A stretch of 64,000 nucleotides of DNA from Monodelphis domestica (lineage: Eukaryota > Chordata > Mammalia > Didelphimorphia > Didelphidae). Below the pieces are notes generated by a model, which saw only the letters and a program-made list of their open reading frames with translations, did no database searches and had not been told where the DNA came from. The position numbers and the translations under genes are program-made. Below, piece by piece: positions 37,345 to 48,711 of the stretch (its first letter is position 1; each line of letters starts with the position of its first letter). The stretch lies in contig NC_077227.1 of NCBI RefSeq assembly GCF_027887165.1, positions 80,100,430 to 80,164,429 on the forward strand, written 5' to 3'.

Positions 37345-37962
37345 TGTGTGATATGGAATTCTCGAGAGGCTCATAACCCCAGAATTACTCTAATGAGCAG
37401 ACAGGAGACTTGATAAGACCCTGGCAGAGAAAAGCTGCTTTATTTGGAGAAAACAGAGGACAGTAGTGAAGGGGAGGAAAGGGGATTCTGCCCACACAAG
37501 CTGCTGGCTTGGGGCAAAAATGTCCTCTCTCTTTCTAGGTACTATCACAGACTTTTATAATAATCCTGCTGCAAGACTATCCTCTCCCCTCTGTCCAATC
37601 CCATGGGGTAGGGGAGGGGAAGAGCAGTGACATTTCAATTCTTAAGTGTGTGATTTTCAATATTATATACCTCTAAAGACCCCATGATCCAGGAAACCCA
37701 TGACTATCATGGGATTCTCAGATTGGGACCATAATGATACTTTTGAAACTCACTGTACTTTCCCTTCTTCCATTTATCTGACAGTTGGCTTTCTTCCTTC
37801 TCTTCTCAAGGTTTTTGAAAATAGGTCAGGAAAACTCAAAGTTTAATGGGGGGAGAGGGCAGGCAGTTTTCATCTAAGGAATAGTAGCCCTAAGGGGTCT
37901 TGAGAATCAGGATTACAAGCTAAATACTACTCTGAGAATTACACTGAATCTCATCCCACACA
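37345..37962 (-). mobile_element. solo LTR, antisense, 618 bp
   Basis: A fossil LTR without internal retroviral sequence on either side. Read on minus it begins TGTGTGGGATGAG and ends CCATATCACACA (TG...CA), and is flanked by a 4-bp TSD 'atag' (37341-37344 and 37963-37966). It has a TATA box (TATAAAAG, near 37555) and a polyadenylation signal (AATAAA, near 37440) in the right order for U3-R-U5. The 4-bp TSD fits a class I (gammaretrovirus-like) origin. Formed by LTR-LTR recombination. Confidence 0.8.
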
Positions 37963-37966
37963 ATAG

Positions 37967-38309
37967 GAATGAAGCTTCTTCTCAGTCAACTTCATTGTTG
38001 TGTCAGTGGTTCCAGAGAGGCAGTCGGTGATGCTATGAGTAGTGACTAGCTTCAGGATGAACTAATTATGAAATGAATTAGGGAGGGCCAGTAGTATGAT
38101 TTATGGGTGACCATATAAAAGATTAGGCTACTGGAACAAATGACATAATTATTGATGGTATCCTCTGGTGATTAGAATAAAAGATAAACAGTTCTGGCAA
38201 TAAAATAATCACATTCAGTGTGAAAGTTGCTTCACCACATTTGTGGGGATTCATTAAGCAAAGAAATAGTGGGAGAACTCCTGCTCTGCTTGACTTTATA
38301 AATCAATGT

Positions 38310-38341
<32 letters not shown>

Positions 38342-38653
38342 TAAACCACAGTCTGTCTGTAGTAGCTATAGATTTTAATGTAAAACATGTGGGACAATGA
38401 TGCCAAATGCAAACAGAAACAGATCTCTGTCATATAGACTTAAAGAACTATAAATTAGCATTATCTATGTTGTATTATATTTTTTATTTATTTTTTAAGC
38501 ATTTCCTAACTTCATTTTAATCTGGCTTAGGACTGATATCTCAGAGATGGAACATAAGACTGAAGAAGCCATACTCTAACTTTTTGTCCAGGAGGGGAAA
38601 ACTCTGATGTCAATGTTCCTTAACTTAGTGATAATATTTTAAAAAGCAATTTC
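37967..38653. other. unique DNA with (TTTTTG)n
   Basis: No gene. A short (GTTTTT)n run lies at 38309-38341. Confidence 0.4.
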
Positions 38654-39334
38654 TGATTTAGTTATGTGATAGAGTATAGGTACCTCTTGCTCAGGGAGAC
38701 ACTTTAGGCTGTGAAGATTAAATTAACTCTCCCTTGATTGTGAAAACGAAATTAACTCTCCCTTGATTGTGAAGATTAAATTAACTCTCCTCTTCCCAAT
38801 TTTTTGATTTAATCACCAAAAGTATATACCCCCTGGGCAGTCATTGGTCACAGGAAGTGATGAAAAAAAGGGTCTTTAAAAATGCCAAGAAACTTCCTGT
38901 GAAGGGGAGCTTCTCTCTTTGGTCTTCAAACTGACTTTGGAGGAGCTTGGGCTTGAGATCTCAGACTGCTTCCCTTTTAACTGATACAGGGTGAATGAAA
39001 AAAGGCTAACTCCTTTCCTTGGAGTTTCTGAACGAACTAGCTTTAGGAGAGACCTACCCTCTTGGGAGAGGCTTCCTACATCCCCAGGTCCTTGGCTCAA
39101 GGCCAAGGCCCCTCCAGCTAAGGACTAATTAGCTCTGCCTGGGTTGAGCTAGAGGTCTGAGCTAATATACTTATAGACTAGATATCTTACCCTATCCTAG
39201 CTCTGATTTTCTTACTTTCACTTTCTACGTTTTATAAATAAATTGTTAAAATAAATCTCTTTGGAATTAATTAAATTCCTGGCGACCCTACTATTAAATA
39301 ATCCAGCCCAACCTTTTATATAAACCCCTCAACA
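38654..39334 (+). mobile_element. solo LTR, 681 bp, with U3 tandem repeats
   Basis: A fossil LTR. Likely limits are TGATTTAG...CTCAACA with a 4-bp TSD 'tttc' (38650-38653 and 39335-39338). U3 holds 2.7 copies of a 29-bp unit (38711-38739, 38740-38768, 38769-38790; 'aaattaactctccc' core), like viral enhancer repeats. Polyadenylation signals ('aaataaattg', 'aaaataaatc') lie near 39235-39262, followed by a short U5. The left limit is less sure than the right. Confidence 0.6.
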
Positions 39335-40205
39335 TTTCTACCTCTTACAAACCCACTCCAACTCATTTGCATGGTTTGTTCATGGGAATGTTAAAGGGGA
39401 ACATCAGTCCTCATTTCAATAATGTCTGGGTTGTCCTGGGCCTCCCCCCAAAACCTATACATTCTTCCTCTTCAGGAGAGGAGTCCTACAGCTCAGACAC
39501 CAAGACATTACTTTTTCCAATATCTCTTTTAATAAATTAAACAGGATTTTAAATAAAAGCACTAAAAATGTTTATCATCAGTGGTATCAGAAGATTAAAA
39601 GTCCTCACTCAGTTAAGGACACTGGAATTCCTTGGCACCTGCAAGTGTACAAGTTGGCAAGCATCTCCCCATAGATGGCTTTAGTAGAATTATAAAAGCA
39701 CTCAGGGGATAGACTACTCTTTGGTTTTATATAATATCAATGAAACAATGAATTCTCTTCTGAAATATCATAATTGGCTCTTTTCACTGACTATATAAAG
39801 ACTTCTAGTATATGTTGCTTTTTGAAATACCAAGCCACCTTTTCAAGAATACACATGGTTAGGTTAGCTGACTTTCCTTATAAAAAATGATTTGCCTTTT
39901 CTCCTTAGGGCTAAGATAGAGAAATACCTCCTAATCTCTTATCTTAGAATCCTTCAAATAAAAATAGAAAAAAATTTGGTTGTTTCCACCACTCTCAGAA
40001 ACTTCAGAGGTCTCGGACTCTTCCTAGGATATACCCTGCTGTCCTTTTTGAGTCTTTATAATCTATAATTCCAGTTAAACAATGTTGTCTTGAACCATGA
40101 ATATTTTCTTGTTGTCCTTTGCTTTTCATGAGACCTTGCCTAGCCCTCTCCTCCTCCAAATATCATTCCTTTTCTTTTCTATACCCCTCTGCCTTTCCCC
40201 CTTCT
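39335..40205. other. unique DNA
   Basis: No gene or named repeat is seen. Confidence 0.35.
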
Positions 40206-40640
40206 TCTCTGACTATATATATTATATATCTATACTTTATATGCTATATATATAAAACTATTTTATATACATTACATGTTTTAATATATACACACACTTA
40301 GTTTTATATATACTTTGTTTTGTATATCTACATTTTATGTTATATATATAAAACTGTTTTATATCTACATTTTGTATTTTATATATAACTATATATTTTG
40401 TATATATATATGTTTTGTCTATATAATGAAGCAGTTATATAGACATATACTTTATGTATTATATATATGTTTTATGTATACACACTTTATATGTTTTATA
40501 TATACTTTATATGTTTCATATATTTATATATACATATATATTTTATATATACTTTGTTTTACAGAGACATATTGTACATGTTTTATGTACATATACACAT
40601 TATGTGTTATATATATATGTATATATATATACTTTATAGT
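40206..40640. repeat. TATA-rich low-complexity region
   Basis: Long degenerate TATATA/TTTATATGT sequence. It looks like a decayed and expanded microsatellite with a loose unit of about 30-60 bp ('ttttatatatactttgtttt', 'tatatgttttatgtataca'). The open frames with many I and Y residues are not genes. Confidence 0.8.
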
Positions 40641-40679
40641 TTTTTTAAGTGTGGCTAACACATACATATACATATATTG

Positions 40680-40775
40680 TTTTCTCCATTAGAATATAAG
40701 CTCCTCAAGTTCAGGGAATGTTTTGTTTTTTGTCATTGTCTCCTCAGAATCTAACACAGTGCCTGCTACATTCTG
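40680..40775 (+). mobile_element. L2 LINE 3' tip
   Basis: 'ccattagaatataagctcct', 'aagttcagggaatgttttg' and 'taacacagtgcctgctacat' match the L2 3' end. Old. Confidence 0.55.
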
Positions 40776-40779
40776 ATAT

Positions 40780-41852
40780 TGTTCAATTGTTCAGTCATAT
40801 CCAACTATTCATGGCCTTAGTATGAGGATATCTTGGAAAATTAATACTGGATTGGCCTGCTATTTCCTTCAGTAGATTTAGGCAAATAGAGGTGAAGTGA
40901 CTTGTCCAGGGTCCCAAAGTTAGTGAATGTTGTAAAAATAAATGCAAATGCTGAGTTATAAAAATAAAATATTTAGATGGAAAAACTGTTCAATATAGGT
41001 CCAAACTGTTTGGATACTTTTGATAGATATAATCAAAAGTATCCTCAGTGATGAAGTGATGCTCAAATGTAAATTTCCCTTCAGGGCCAGGCACAAGGAT
41101 GCTAAAGAAACTCTTATTATAAAAATAAAATATTTATTGAAATATATAAGGATAAAGAAGGATTTCTAATTCTAAGGGATTCTAAATCCACCCAAATAAA
41201 CTCCCTGGATCCACAAAGAAGCACTTCTCTTGTGTTTCACAGGCTACACTACTCCTCCCTGATCTGACTAGGCCAAATTTATACTATCAAAATAAAAACT
41301 ATTGCTATTACCCACATAATTTTTAACTTCACCTTCAAATTATAAATTATAAAATAGCAAAGGCAAGCTGGTTGAATCTCAACAAGAAACCAAAGACCAG
41401 GGTTTTCTTTGGTTTTCTCAGAGTTAAACAATTATAAAAACCACAATAGATATTCAATAGCATTTCCCAAGTTGGAAAAGCAAAACACTAAGCTCCTTCA
41501 GGTCTTTCTGTCAGACAGAGAGAGAGGAAAAGGTGTTACCTCCTCCAGCCCTGAGAGAGAGTCTCTGCGTGTGTGTCTCTGCCAACTGCCAGAGACTAAC
41601 TCCCAACTGCCAGAGAGAATAATTGACACAGAAAATGGTTATAACTGTCAATATCTGAAATCAACATGCTCTCTCAGCTCTGCTTCAAACTCCAGTTCTT
41701 TTTCAAGCCAGCCACTTTACTTCTCATCTCTAAACTAACAAAACAATACTTATTTTCTAATATCATCCTAACAATGTCTAAGGTCCAATTTGAACTCATC
41801 TTCCTGACCCCAGGCCCAGTGCTCTATTTACTGTGTCACTTAGCTGCCTATC
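40780..41852 (-). mobile_element. SINE with RTE-like part, split by a solo LTR
   Basis: The left part (40780-40930: 'caattgttcagtcatatcca' to 'agtgacttgtccagggtccc') and right part (41774-41852: 'tttgaactcatcttcctgac' to 'cacttagctgcc') are one antisense SINE of the kind at 28364. The LTR at 40931-41773 lies between them; across the 4-bp duplication the SINE reads on without loss. Confidence 0.75.
40931..41773 (-). mobile_element. solo LTR inserted in a SINE, 843 bp
   Basis: A fossil LTR. On minus it starts TGTTAGGATGATATT and ends ATTTATTTTTACA (TG...CA), flanked by 'atgt' (40927-40930 and 41774-41777). The target SINE is continuous once LTR and one 'atgt' are removed, which fixes both limits. 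A TATA-like box (TATAAAT near 41280) and a polyadenylation signal (AATAAA near 41131) are in the right order for the minus strand. The 4-bp TSD fits a class I element. A 19-bp direct repeat lies inside (40957-40975 and 41118-41136). Confidence 0.85.
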
Positions 41853-42519
41853 ACATAATAAGTGCTTAGTGTTTGCTTGCTTATTAATGTCAAATACTAT
41901 AAGAGTTATCAAAGTAGGGTTTTGATTTTTATTACAAATAAAATAGGAATGAAATCAATGTGCTAACCTTCTCATATAGTTATTCTGAGGAAACTGTTCT
42001 GTAATCCTTAAACTGTTCTGTAAACTGAGTTGTTATTATTCCCCTTGCTATGTTTGTATTTAGTTTGTGTCTGTACTAGATGATAACGGCCCACCTCAGC
42101 TGGCAATCCTAGGTGGACCCCAGAGGTATTGGGACATGTCCTGAAATGAGGCTCAGAATAAACCAGATGGCTATATTACAAGCTAGGATATGCCCCTACT
42201 CTAGCCTTTGGTTTTATATCATTAAACTCAGTAAATTTTCAGGCTGTGTGCTGAGTCCTTCTCCCTTAAGTTCTAGCATAACTGGAGCATTTTGATGGTA
42301 GGGATGGTAATGCTACAGTCCTTGTAACTCAGTCCAGGCCATTCACCTCTATACCAGCTCTTGCTCATGCTTCACTGAAGATTAATTTCCATGGAGATGG
42401 CAGGAGGGACACATTTGTACTACCTCGATTTAAAGAAAACATTTTGTAAACTAAAGCACCATGTAAATAAACTGTTGCTATCCTTATGACAAAAACATTG
42501 GTTAAGAATGTATGTATTG
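41853..42519. other. unassigned DNA
   Basis: No gene. The stretch 41990-42490 has LTR-like phrases ('atcattaaactcagtaaat') but I could not find limits or a TSD. Confidence 0.3.
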
Positions 42520-42629
42520 AGAGGCAGAGTCAAGATGGAGGCTTAGAAGCAGCAAGCGTTGATTCCTCTGTGAAAAACCTTCTGTGTCAATTTTAAAAAA
42601 AAAGCATTTTGAGAGGCACATAAAACCAA

Positions 42630-43560
42630 ATCCAACAACAGGACAGAGCTGGGGAACTCTCCAGCTTGATTCAACTTAAAAGGTACAGAGAGGGTTGAAT
42701 CCTTGGGTTTAAGGAAAGGAAAGAAGGTCCCATGGTCCCTCCCTCGCCTACTGTTCTGAGACTTGGGCAGCTGGTGGGATCTCAGGGTGAGGGCTCTAGC
42801 TTGCTATCTTGCTATGTGAGGCTCAGGACTCTGACCACAGTTGGCAAGGAGGCATTTGGAGGAGAGGAGTAGAGAAGAGGGCAGGCTAGTTGCAGCCCTT
42901 TAGCCACCACACCTCCATCTTAGGCCTCTGCCTCTGGAAGTTTTGGCCTCAGGGCATGTTCAACTCTACAGATCTGTTCAACTGACAATCCAATTTATCC
43001 ATAGTGCAGAGAAGAAGCCTATAGAGGGTAGGAAAACTCAATCTCAAAGAGCTAGTAAACAACCAGAAGACCAAGTGTACAAAATAGATAGAAAGCCAAA
43101 CAGCAATAAGACAGAGCCACAGGTCTCTCCTGCTTGATTCCTGCTTGAAAGATACACAGATAAAGCCAAATTCTTGGGTATAAGGGAAAGATGCAATACC
43201 CCTCCCCCACCTACTATGCTGTGAATCTTGGTAGGAGTCTGGCTGACTGGGAACCAAGGGCAAAGGCTGCAATTACAATGGAATACCTTGGTATCACCAT
43301 GGGACGCTCAGGGCTTTGACAGGGCAGCTGGTAGAGAGGCAGCTGAGAGAAAGGAGTAGAGAGGAGGACTCAGCATAATTACTTTCAGCCTCCACACATT
43401 CACTTTCACCATCAATCTCTGCTGGCAGTTGAGAAAGATCTGGCCTCAGAGCACATTAATACAACAGGTCAGCTCCATCAGTCTACTCCAGTTATTCCAC
43501 AGAACATAGAAGAAGCCCCTTCAGGGCAGAAAAGTCCAAATTCACATATTTAAGAAAATA
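42630..43560 (+). repeat. L1-C 5' UTR block duplicated in tandem
   Basis: Two diverged copies with a spacing of about 470 bp. Landmarks in order: 'acagagctggggaactctcc' (42643) versus 'acagagccacaggtctctcc' (43112); 'cttgattcaacttaaaaggt' versus 'cttgattcctgcttgaaaga'; 'ggaggagaggagtagagaag' versus 'gagagaaaggagtagagagg'; and 'gcagagaagaagcctataga' (43002) versus 'acatagaagaagccccttca' (43504). This resembles the 5' UTR monomers of rodent L1s. Confidence 0.7.
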
Positions 43561-43669
43561 AACAGAAAGCTGAGAATACAGCCAACAAGGAGGAGGAAAG
43601 AAGGAAAAATACGAGTAAACAACAGAAAAAAGAAAGAAGAAATTACAATCAACAGCTTCTATTCAGGCA

Positions 43670-44712
43670 ATGAACAAAGAACAAATGGAACAGAGAAGGT
43701 CCAAGGAACAGCAAGCAAAAACTCAGAAACTCCAGCAAATTGGACTCAGGGCTCTGGAAGAACTAAAAAAAAACCAATAAAAACAAACAAAAACAACAAC
43801 AACAAAAAACAAAAGAAGAGAGGTGGAAGAGAATTGGGTAAAAAAACTTGGAAAGCAAAAAAGGTCATTTGGAAACAGAGGCACATGAACTAGAATAAGA
43901 AAACAGTGTCCTAAAAGCCATATTTGACCAACTCAAAAAGCAAGATGAAGAAAGTAAAAGATAAAAACAATGACCTACAAAGAAAATTGGATCACAAGGA
44001 AAAAGAGGATCAAAAAGTCAGGGATGAAATTCAGTCTCTAAAAATTAGAAGGGAACAATTAGAAGTGAATGGCTTCACAAGGAAGCAAGAATCTAGAAAA
44101 CACAATCAAAAGAATGAAAAAAAAATGAGGATAATGTGAAATATCTCATTGATAAAATGACAGAGGTGGAAAATAGATCCAGGAGAGAAAATTTAAGAAT
44201 TACTGGACTACCTGAAAATCATGACCAAAGAAAATGTCTGGATATTGTTCTACAAGAAATTATCCAAGAAAACTACCCTAATAATCTTGAACAAGAGGGT
44301 AAAATAGAGATTGAAAGAATCCATAGATCACCTCCTGCATTAAATCCCCAATTGACAATGCCCAGGAATATTATAGCCAAGTTCAAAAACTTCTACACCG
44401 AGGAAAAGATATTACATGTTGCTAAAAGGAAACAATTCAAATATCATGCAGCCACAGTTAGGATTGCACAGGACCTGGCTTCATCCACACTGAAGGACCA
44501 GAAGGCATGGAATATGATATTCTGGAAAGCAAGAGAACTGGGTCTACAATTAAGAATTAACTGCCTAGCAAAATTGACTATATTCTTTCAGGGAAAGTAT
44601 GGTCATTTAATTAAATAGAAGATTTCCAAGCATTCCTGAAGAAAAGACCAGACTTAAACAGAAAATATGATGCTCAAATACAGAACTCAAGAGAATCACC
44701 AAAAGGTATTTA
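43670..44712 (+). pseudogene. L1-C ORF1 remnant
   Basis: A start candidate at 43670 gives MNKEQMEQRRSKEQQAKTQK, a coiled-coil-like segment that ends at a stop after about 35 residues (near 43779). The coiled coil continues in pieces (43924-44139). The RRM and C-terminal domains are readable at 44136-44618 (RRENLRITGLPENHDQRK; FWKARELGLQLRINCLAKLT), followed by a frameshifted end near 44620-44712. It is clearly older than ORF1 of L1-A and L1-B, with several stops and frameshifts. Confidence 0.8.
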
Positions 44713-45118
44713 AGAAAGGGGAAAAAATTTAAGGGACCCAGTAAGTTCAAATAATTTGTATTCCTATGTGAAAAGGTGATAATGATAACTCTTAAAATTG
44801 TTATTATCATTGGGGTAGCTAGAAAAAGTATACCTAGAGGTTAGAATGATAAACTATATAGGATATGTAAAAAAAAAAACTAGGGATAAAAAAAGAGGAT
44901 AATAAGAGAAATGGGAAAAGAGATTAAATGGGGGTAAATACATCATGGGGGAGGGGAGTAGAAGACCAATACAATGGAAGGGAGGAAGAGGTTGGCAACA
45001 GGTAATATTTAAATCTTATACTCATTGGAATTGGCTCAGAGATGGAAAAGCAGTCAGACTGGAGTTGGAGAGGAAGGTAAGAGTGATAAGAAAAAAGGAA
45101 GAATCAAAGGAGGAAGTC

Positions 45119-45791
45119 AAAATATGTGATGCATTATTCACCATTGCTGCACCTGTGACCCTGTGTCCTATATAGATGTATGAGGATCCATCAGTGTATA
45201 ACTCCTTATCTGGGTCACTAAGGGATATATCTTTAGGATATTCCCTAGGCTTATACATCATTTTCACCACTTGGTTACAGTCATGTAGTGGTTCTCCACC
45301 CAATGGCAAATCTGGAATCAGAGTAGCTGGATATAAAGGTACACACCTATGAATGGTTATTTTGTCATTCTCCAGCAAAATGGTCTCATATTGAGACAGC
45401 CTGTCAGATGTGAATGCATGCATATTCTGTAACCTTAACAGTTTTTGATTTGGTGCGCAGAATATACATTCAGCTTGCATCCCAGTACGTCATTTGCTTT
45501 CTTTACCATGAGAGCTGTTGCAACAATGCTCCTCAGGCAATGTACCATTCTCTGTGCTACCATATCAAGGTTCATACTGTAGAATGCTATAGGTCTCAAA
45601 TTTAACCCAACATATTGTGCCAATACCCCTGAAGTTATGCCCTGAGCTTCGTGAACATGCAAGTGGAACTCCTTCTTGTAGTTTGGTATCCCTAAATCTG
45701 GAGCCATGAGAATAGCTTGTTTTAATTTTGACAAAGGATGGAGATGTTCTTTAGTTAATTGCAATGGCACTTTTATCTCATTCTTTCCCAA
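45119..45791 (-). pseudogene. retroviral fossil: RT connection and RNase H start
   Basis: Phrases such as APDLGIPNYKKEFHLHVHEA and, further on, LYTDGSSYIYIGHRVTGAA correspond to the region after the RT thumb and to the first strand of RNase H of gammaretrovirus-like pol. Broken. Confidence 0.75.
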
Positions 45792-45999
45792 GTAAGTCAG
45801 GCACTTGGAAATATGGGAATACCCTATGATATACTGTCATAAGAAATCAGCAACCCCTAGGATTCTCTGAGTTGTTTCTTTTGTCCTAAGAATGCCTAGT
45901 TTCTGTATATATGCTATTCTCTTGCTTGAGATTTTCCTGGTGCCCTCTTCCAGGATAAATCCTAAATATTTTACTTTTGGGAGTACCCATTAAATCTTC

Positions 46000-46849
46000 A
46001 TAGAGACCTCGTGTCTTCTCTTATAAAGATCAATCAGTAGTCTTTTTGAGTCTTCTAAGCATGTCTTTGGATCTGGAGACATTAGAAGTAAGTCCTCAAC
46101 ATAGTGCACCAACTTGTTGTGCTTGAATCTGATAGTTGCTAGGTCTCTCTGAAGCAATTGACAGAAGATAGAGGCTGATTCACAACAGCCCTGTACAAGC
46201 CTAGTCCATCAGAGCTTATTTTGTCCCCACAAGAAAAAAAAATGTTTTGGGAGTCAGGGTGCAATGGTATTGTGAAGTATGTATTGCTCAGATCAATCAT
46301 GTTATACCACTGGGCATTGGGTGGTATTTGTGTAATATCATTTGGTAAAGGTGTAATGGTATGAGTTTTCTTGATAAAATTGTTCACTGCCCTAAGATCC
46401 TCCACAAATCTCCAGGCAAAAGAGTCATCTGCATTTGGTTTGTTTTTATTAATAGCTAAAATTGGACTATTAAATTCAGACACTGTTGGTTTTAAAATGT
46501 CTTGCTCCAGTAAACTGTTGATGATTGCAGTTATGCCTTGAATAGCTTCCTTACTAAGCTTGTATTGAGGTATCTTAGGAGGTACACCATCCTTGACTTC
46601 TATTTTAACCAATGCTGCAGATTTAATTCTACCCACATCATTCTTATGTTTAGCAAAAACTCTTTGTGGTATGTCAACAGGAATTTCATACATTGATATC
46701 AATGCATGTAGTTGTTCAGGTTTTTCCTCTAATTGTTCCAGATATAATAATGGATAATGCTTTAATGAATGTTTGGGGAGAGGTAAATATATATTTCCAG
46801 ACTGTTCACATTGCAGGGTTGCCCTGATTTTACATAAAAAAAAATGCAT
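46000..46849 (-). pseudogene. retroviral fossil: reverse transcriptase
   Basis: The fingers and palm are readable: QYKLSKEAIQGITAIINSLL, WRFVEDLRAVNNFIKKTHTI and MIDLSNTYFTIPLHPDSQNI follow the order of class I retroviral RT. The region after it holds the active-site neighbourhood. Broken. Confidence 0.8.
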
Positions 46850-46934
46850 CCAGACATCTAGGAATTAGGAGGAAAATATGGTCAATGGTGAGAGGACCTA
46901 GTTTAATCATTGTGCTTTTGAGCTCTTGGGCCTG

Positions 46935-47129
46935 TTATATTTCCCCAGTAGCTCCTGCCACTGAAACCATACCCTCTAATGGGGTATCTCCTGGGAATGT
47001 CTTTAGGACTGACTTTGAAGCACCAGTATCAACGAGAGCTTTGTATTGCTTTTTTCCTACCTTAATCCATACATATGGTTTAGGTTTTTCAGATGTCAAT
47101 GAACCCATTGTCATGTTGTTAATCTGCAC
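46935..47129 (-). pseudogene. retroviral fossil: aspartic protease
   Basis: The flap-side and active-site wording VGKKQYKALVDTGASKSVL with the DTGA motif marks a retroviral protease, lying upstream of RT as expected. Broken like the rest of the element. Confidence 0.75.
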
Positions 47130-48320
47130 TGCACTTTCATCATCTGCTAACTGTATGGTTGTACCAATTAAAATTTCTTGGTTTAATTCATTTCCTGGCT
47201 GATCTTCATTGACACTTATGTCTGTAATGTTTTTCTCTGTCTTGGAACCTGAATCTAAACCATAGCTATCTGCCTATTCTTTTTCTCTGACATGGTCAGA
47301 CCTCCCCCCTGCATTCAGAACCTTGGCTCCATTGAAGCTTTTTGAAGCCTGAGCCATCATGGCACTTGCTGTGTCCTGAATTCCATTTATATTTTCAAAT
47401 ATAAGTTATTATATTTCCAATATCTTGAATTTGATCATCAATTTCAACTCCATTTTAAGATACATAATCATTTAGATTTGAATTTTCCATGTTATAATGT
47501 ACAGGGTGAAAAATCATATCTTCAGTATTCAGGCTAGGTCTTTTTTTTACAGGAGTCTGTACCAAACAGCTTTTTGCACTTTTAATCAGTCCAAGTGGGT
47601 ATTTGTTCATATCTATGAACGTATTTATATTGTATTTAGGCTTTATAGATACATTTGCAGTAGTAACATCTGTCTGCACAATTACATAATTGTCTACTTT
47701 TAAGGAATTGAAATTTTGTTTCCTTGTTGTTTTTGTCAATTTATTATATTGTTGATATAAGTTTTTTATGATTCTTTCTTCTCTGATCAATCCCTAAACC
47801 CAATCTGCACTCAAAGAGATTTTCCAGATATGTTTTAATTTGTTCTTTGGTTTTCTCTTGACTAGTTACTATGCTCCCATCTTATCTCATCTCTGCTTCT
47901 TTGTTTCTGATCTCCAATTCTATCTCCTTAACTTGTCTCTGCTTTTTACTCATGCTTTGTTTTGGTTCTTCATAGGAAATTCTCACAGAACCTATACATT
48001 CATTTTCAGGCACCACTCATGCAATCTCTTTTCCCTTTTTGTTTTTAGATTTCAATCCTTTTAGTCCTTTATTACTTTTTAGACTCTTCCAATCTTTTCT
48101 CCCATGCCCAATCTTTTTATACTAATAATTTAGGGTCCTGGCGCTCATGCTGAATATTTGTCTTTAATTACCACATCAGAGTACCATGGTTTAGCTCCAG
48201 ATTGAATAGCTGCCTGCATACTTTTAAGAACTGGTGTTTCTGAATTTTTCAGGGTGCAATGAGAACAGCAAATATTTTTATTGGACCTGTAGTAAGTTTT
48301 CCTTGATTCCTAGTACTTCT

Positions 48321-48711
48321 TCTTTTTTTTTTTGAGATTTCATTTTTTTTTAAACATTATTTTATTTGGTCATTTTCATACATTATTCACTGGAAACAAA
48401 GATCGTTTTCTTTTCCTCCCCTCCCCTTCCCCCCCCCCCCCGCCTTTCCCTCTCCCATAGCCGACGCATGATTCCACTGGTTATCACATGTGTTCTTGAC
48501 TCGAACCCATTTCCCTGTTGTTGGAATTTGCATTATAGTGTTCATTTAGAGTCTCTCCTCAGTCTTATCTCCTCCAACCCTGTAGTCAAGCAGTTGCTTT
48601 TTATCGGTGTTTTTACTCCCACAGTTTATCCTCTGCTTGTGGGTAGTATTTTTTTTTTAGATCCCTGCAGATTGTTCAGGGAAATTGCATTGATACTAAT
48701 GGAGAAGTCCA
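48321..48711 (-). other. L1-B 3' UTR and poly-A
   Basis: As in L1-A, with a G-run (C-run on plus at 48420-48441), 'gatcgttttctttt' on plus and a polyadenylation signal. The A tail is interrupted by the 9 bases TGAAATCTC on minus (about 48335-48343 on plus). Confidence 0.8.

Larger units (their letters stand above)
42520..45118 (+). mobile_element. L1-C: 5' half of an older L1
   Basis: It starts 'gagaggcagagtcaagatgg', with a YY1-like 'aagatggaggc' at 42532-42542, matching the start region of L1-A. There follow a 5' UTR of about 1.1 kb containing a duplicated block, a decayed ORF1, and an inter-ORF spacer up to about 45118. ORF2 and the 3' UTR are absent: the sequence turns directly into the retroviral fossil on the other strand. 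A copy that keeps its 5' end but lacks its 3' end cannot arise by normal L1 insertion, so later loss is likely. Confidence 0.8.

Noticed and set aside
40206-40692. Open frames rich in I, Y and F as a membrane protein
   Set aside because: The region is decayed TATA-type low-complexity DNA.
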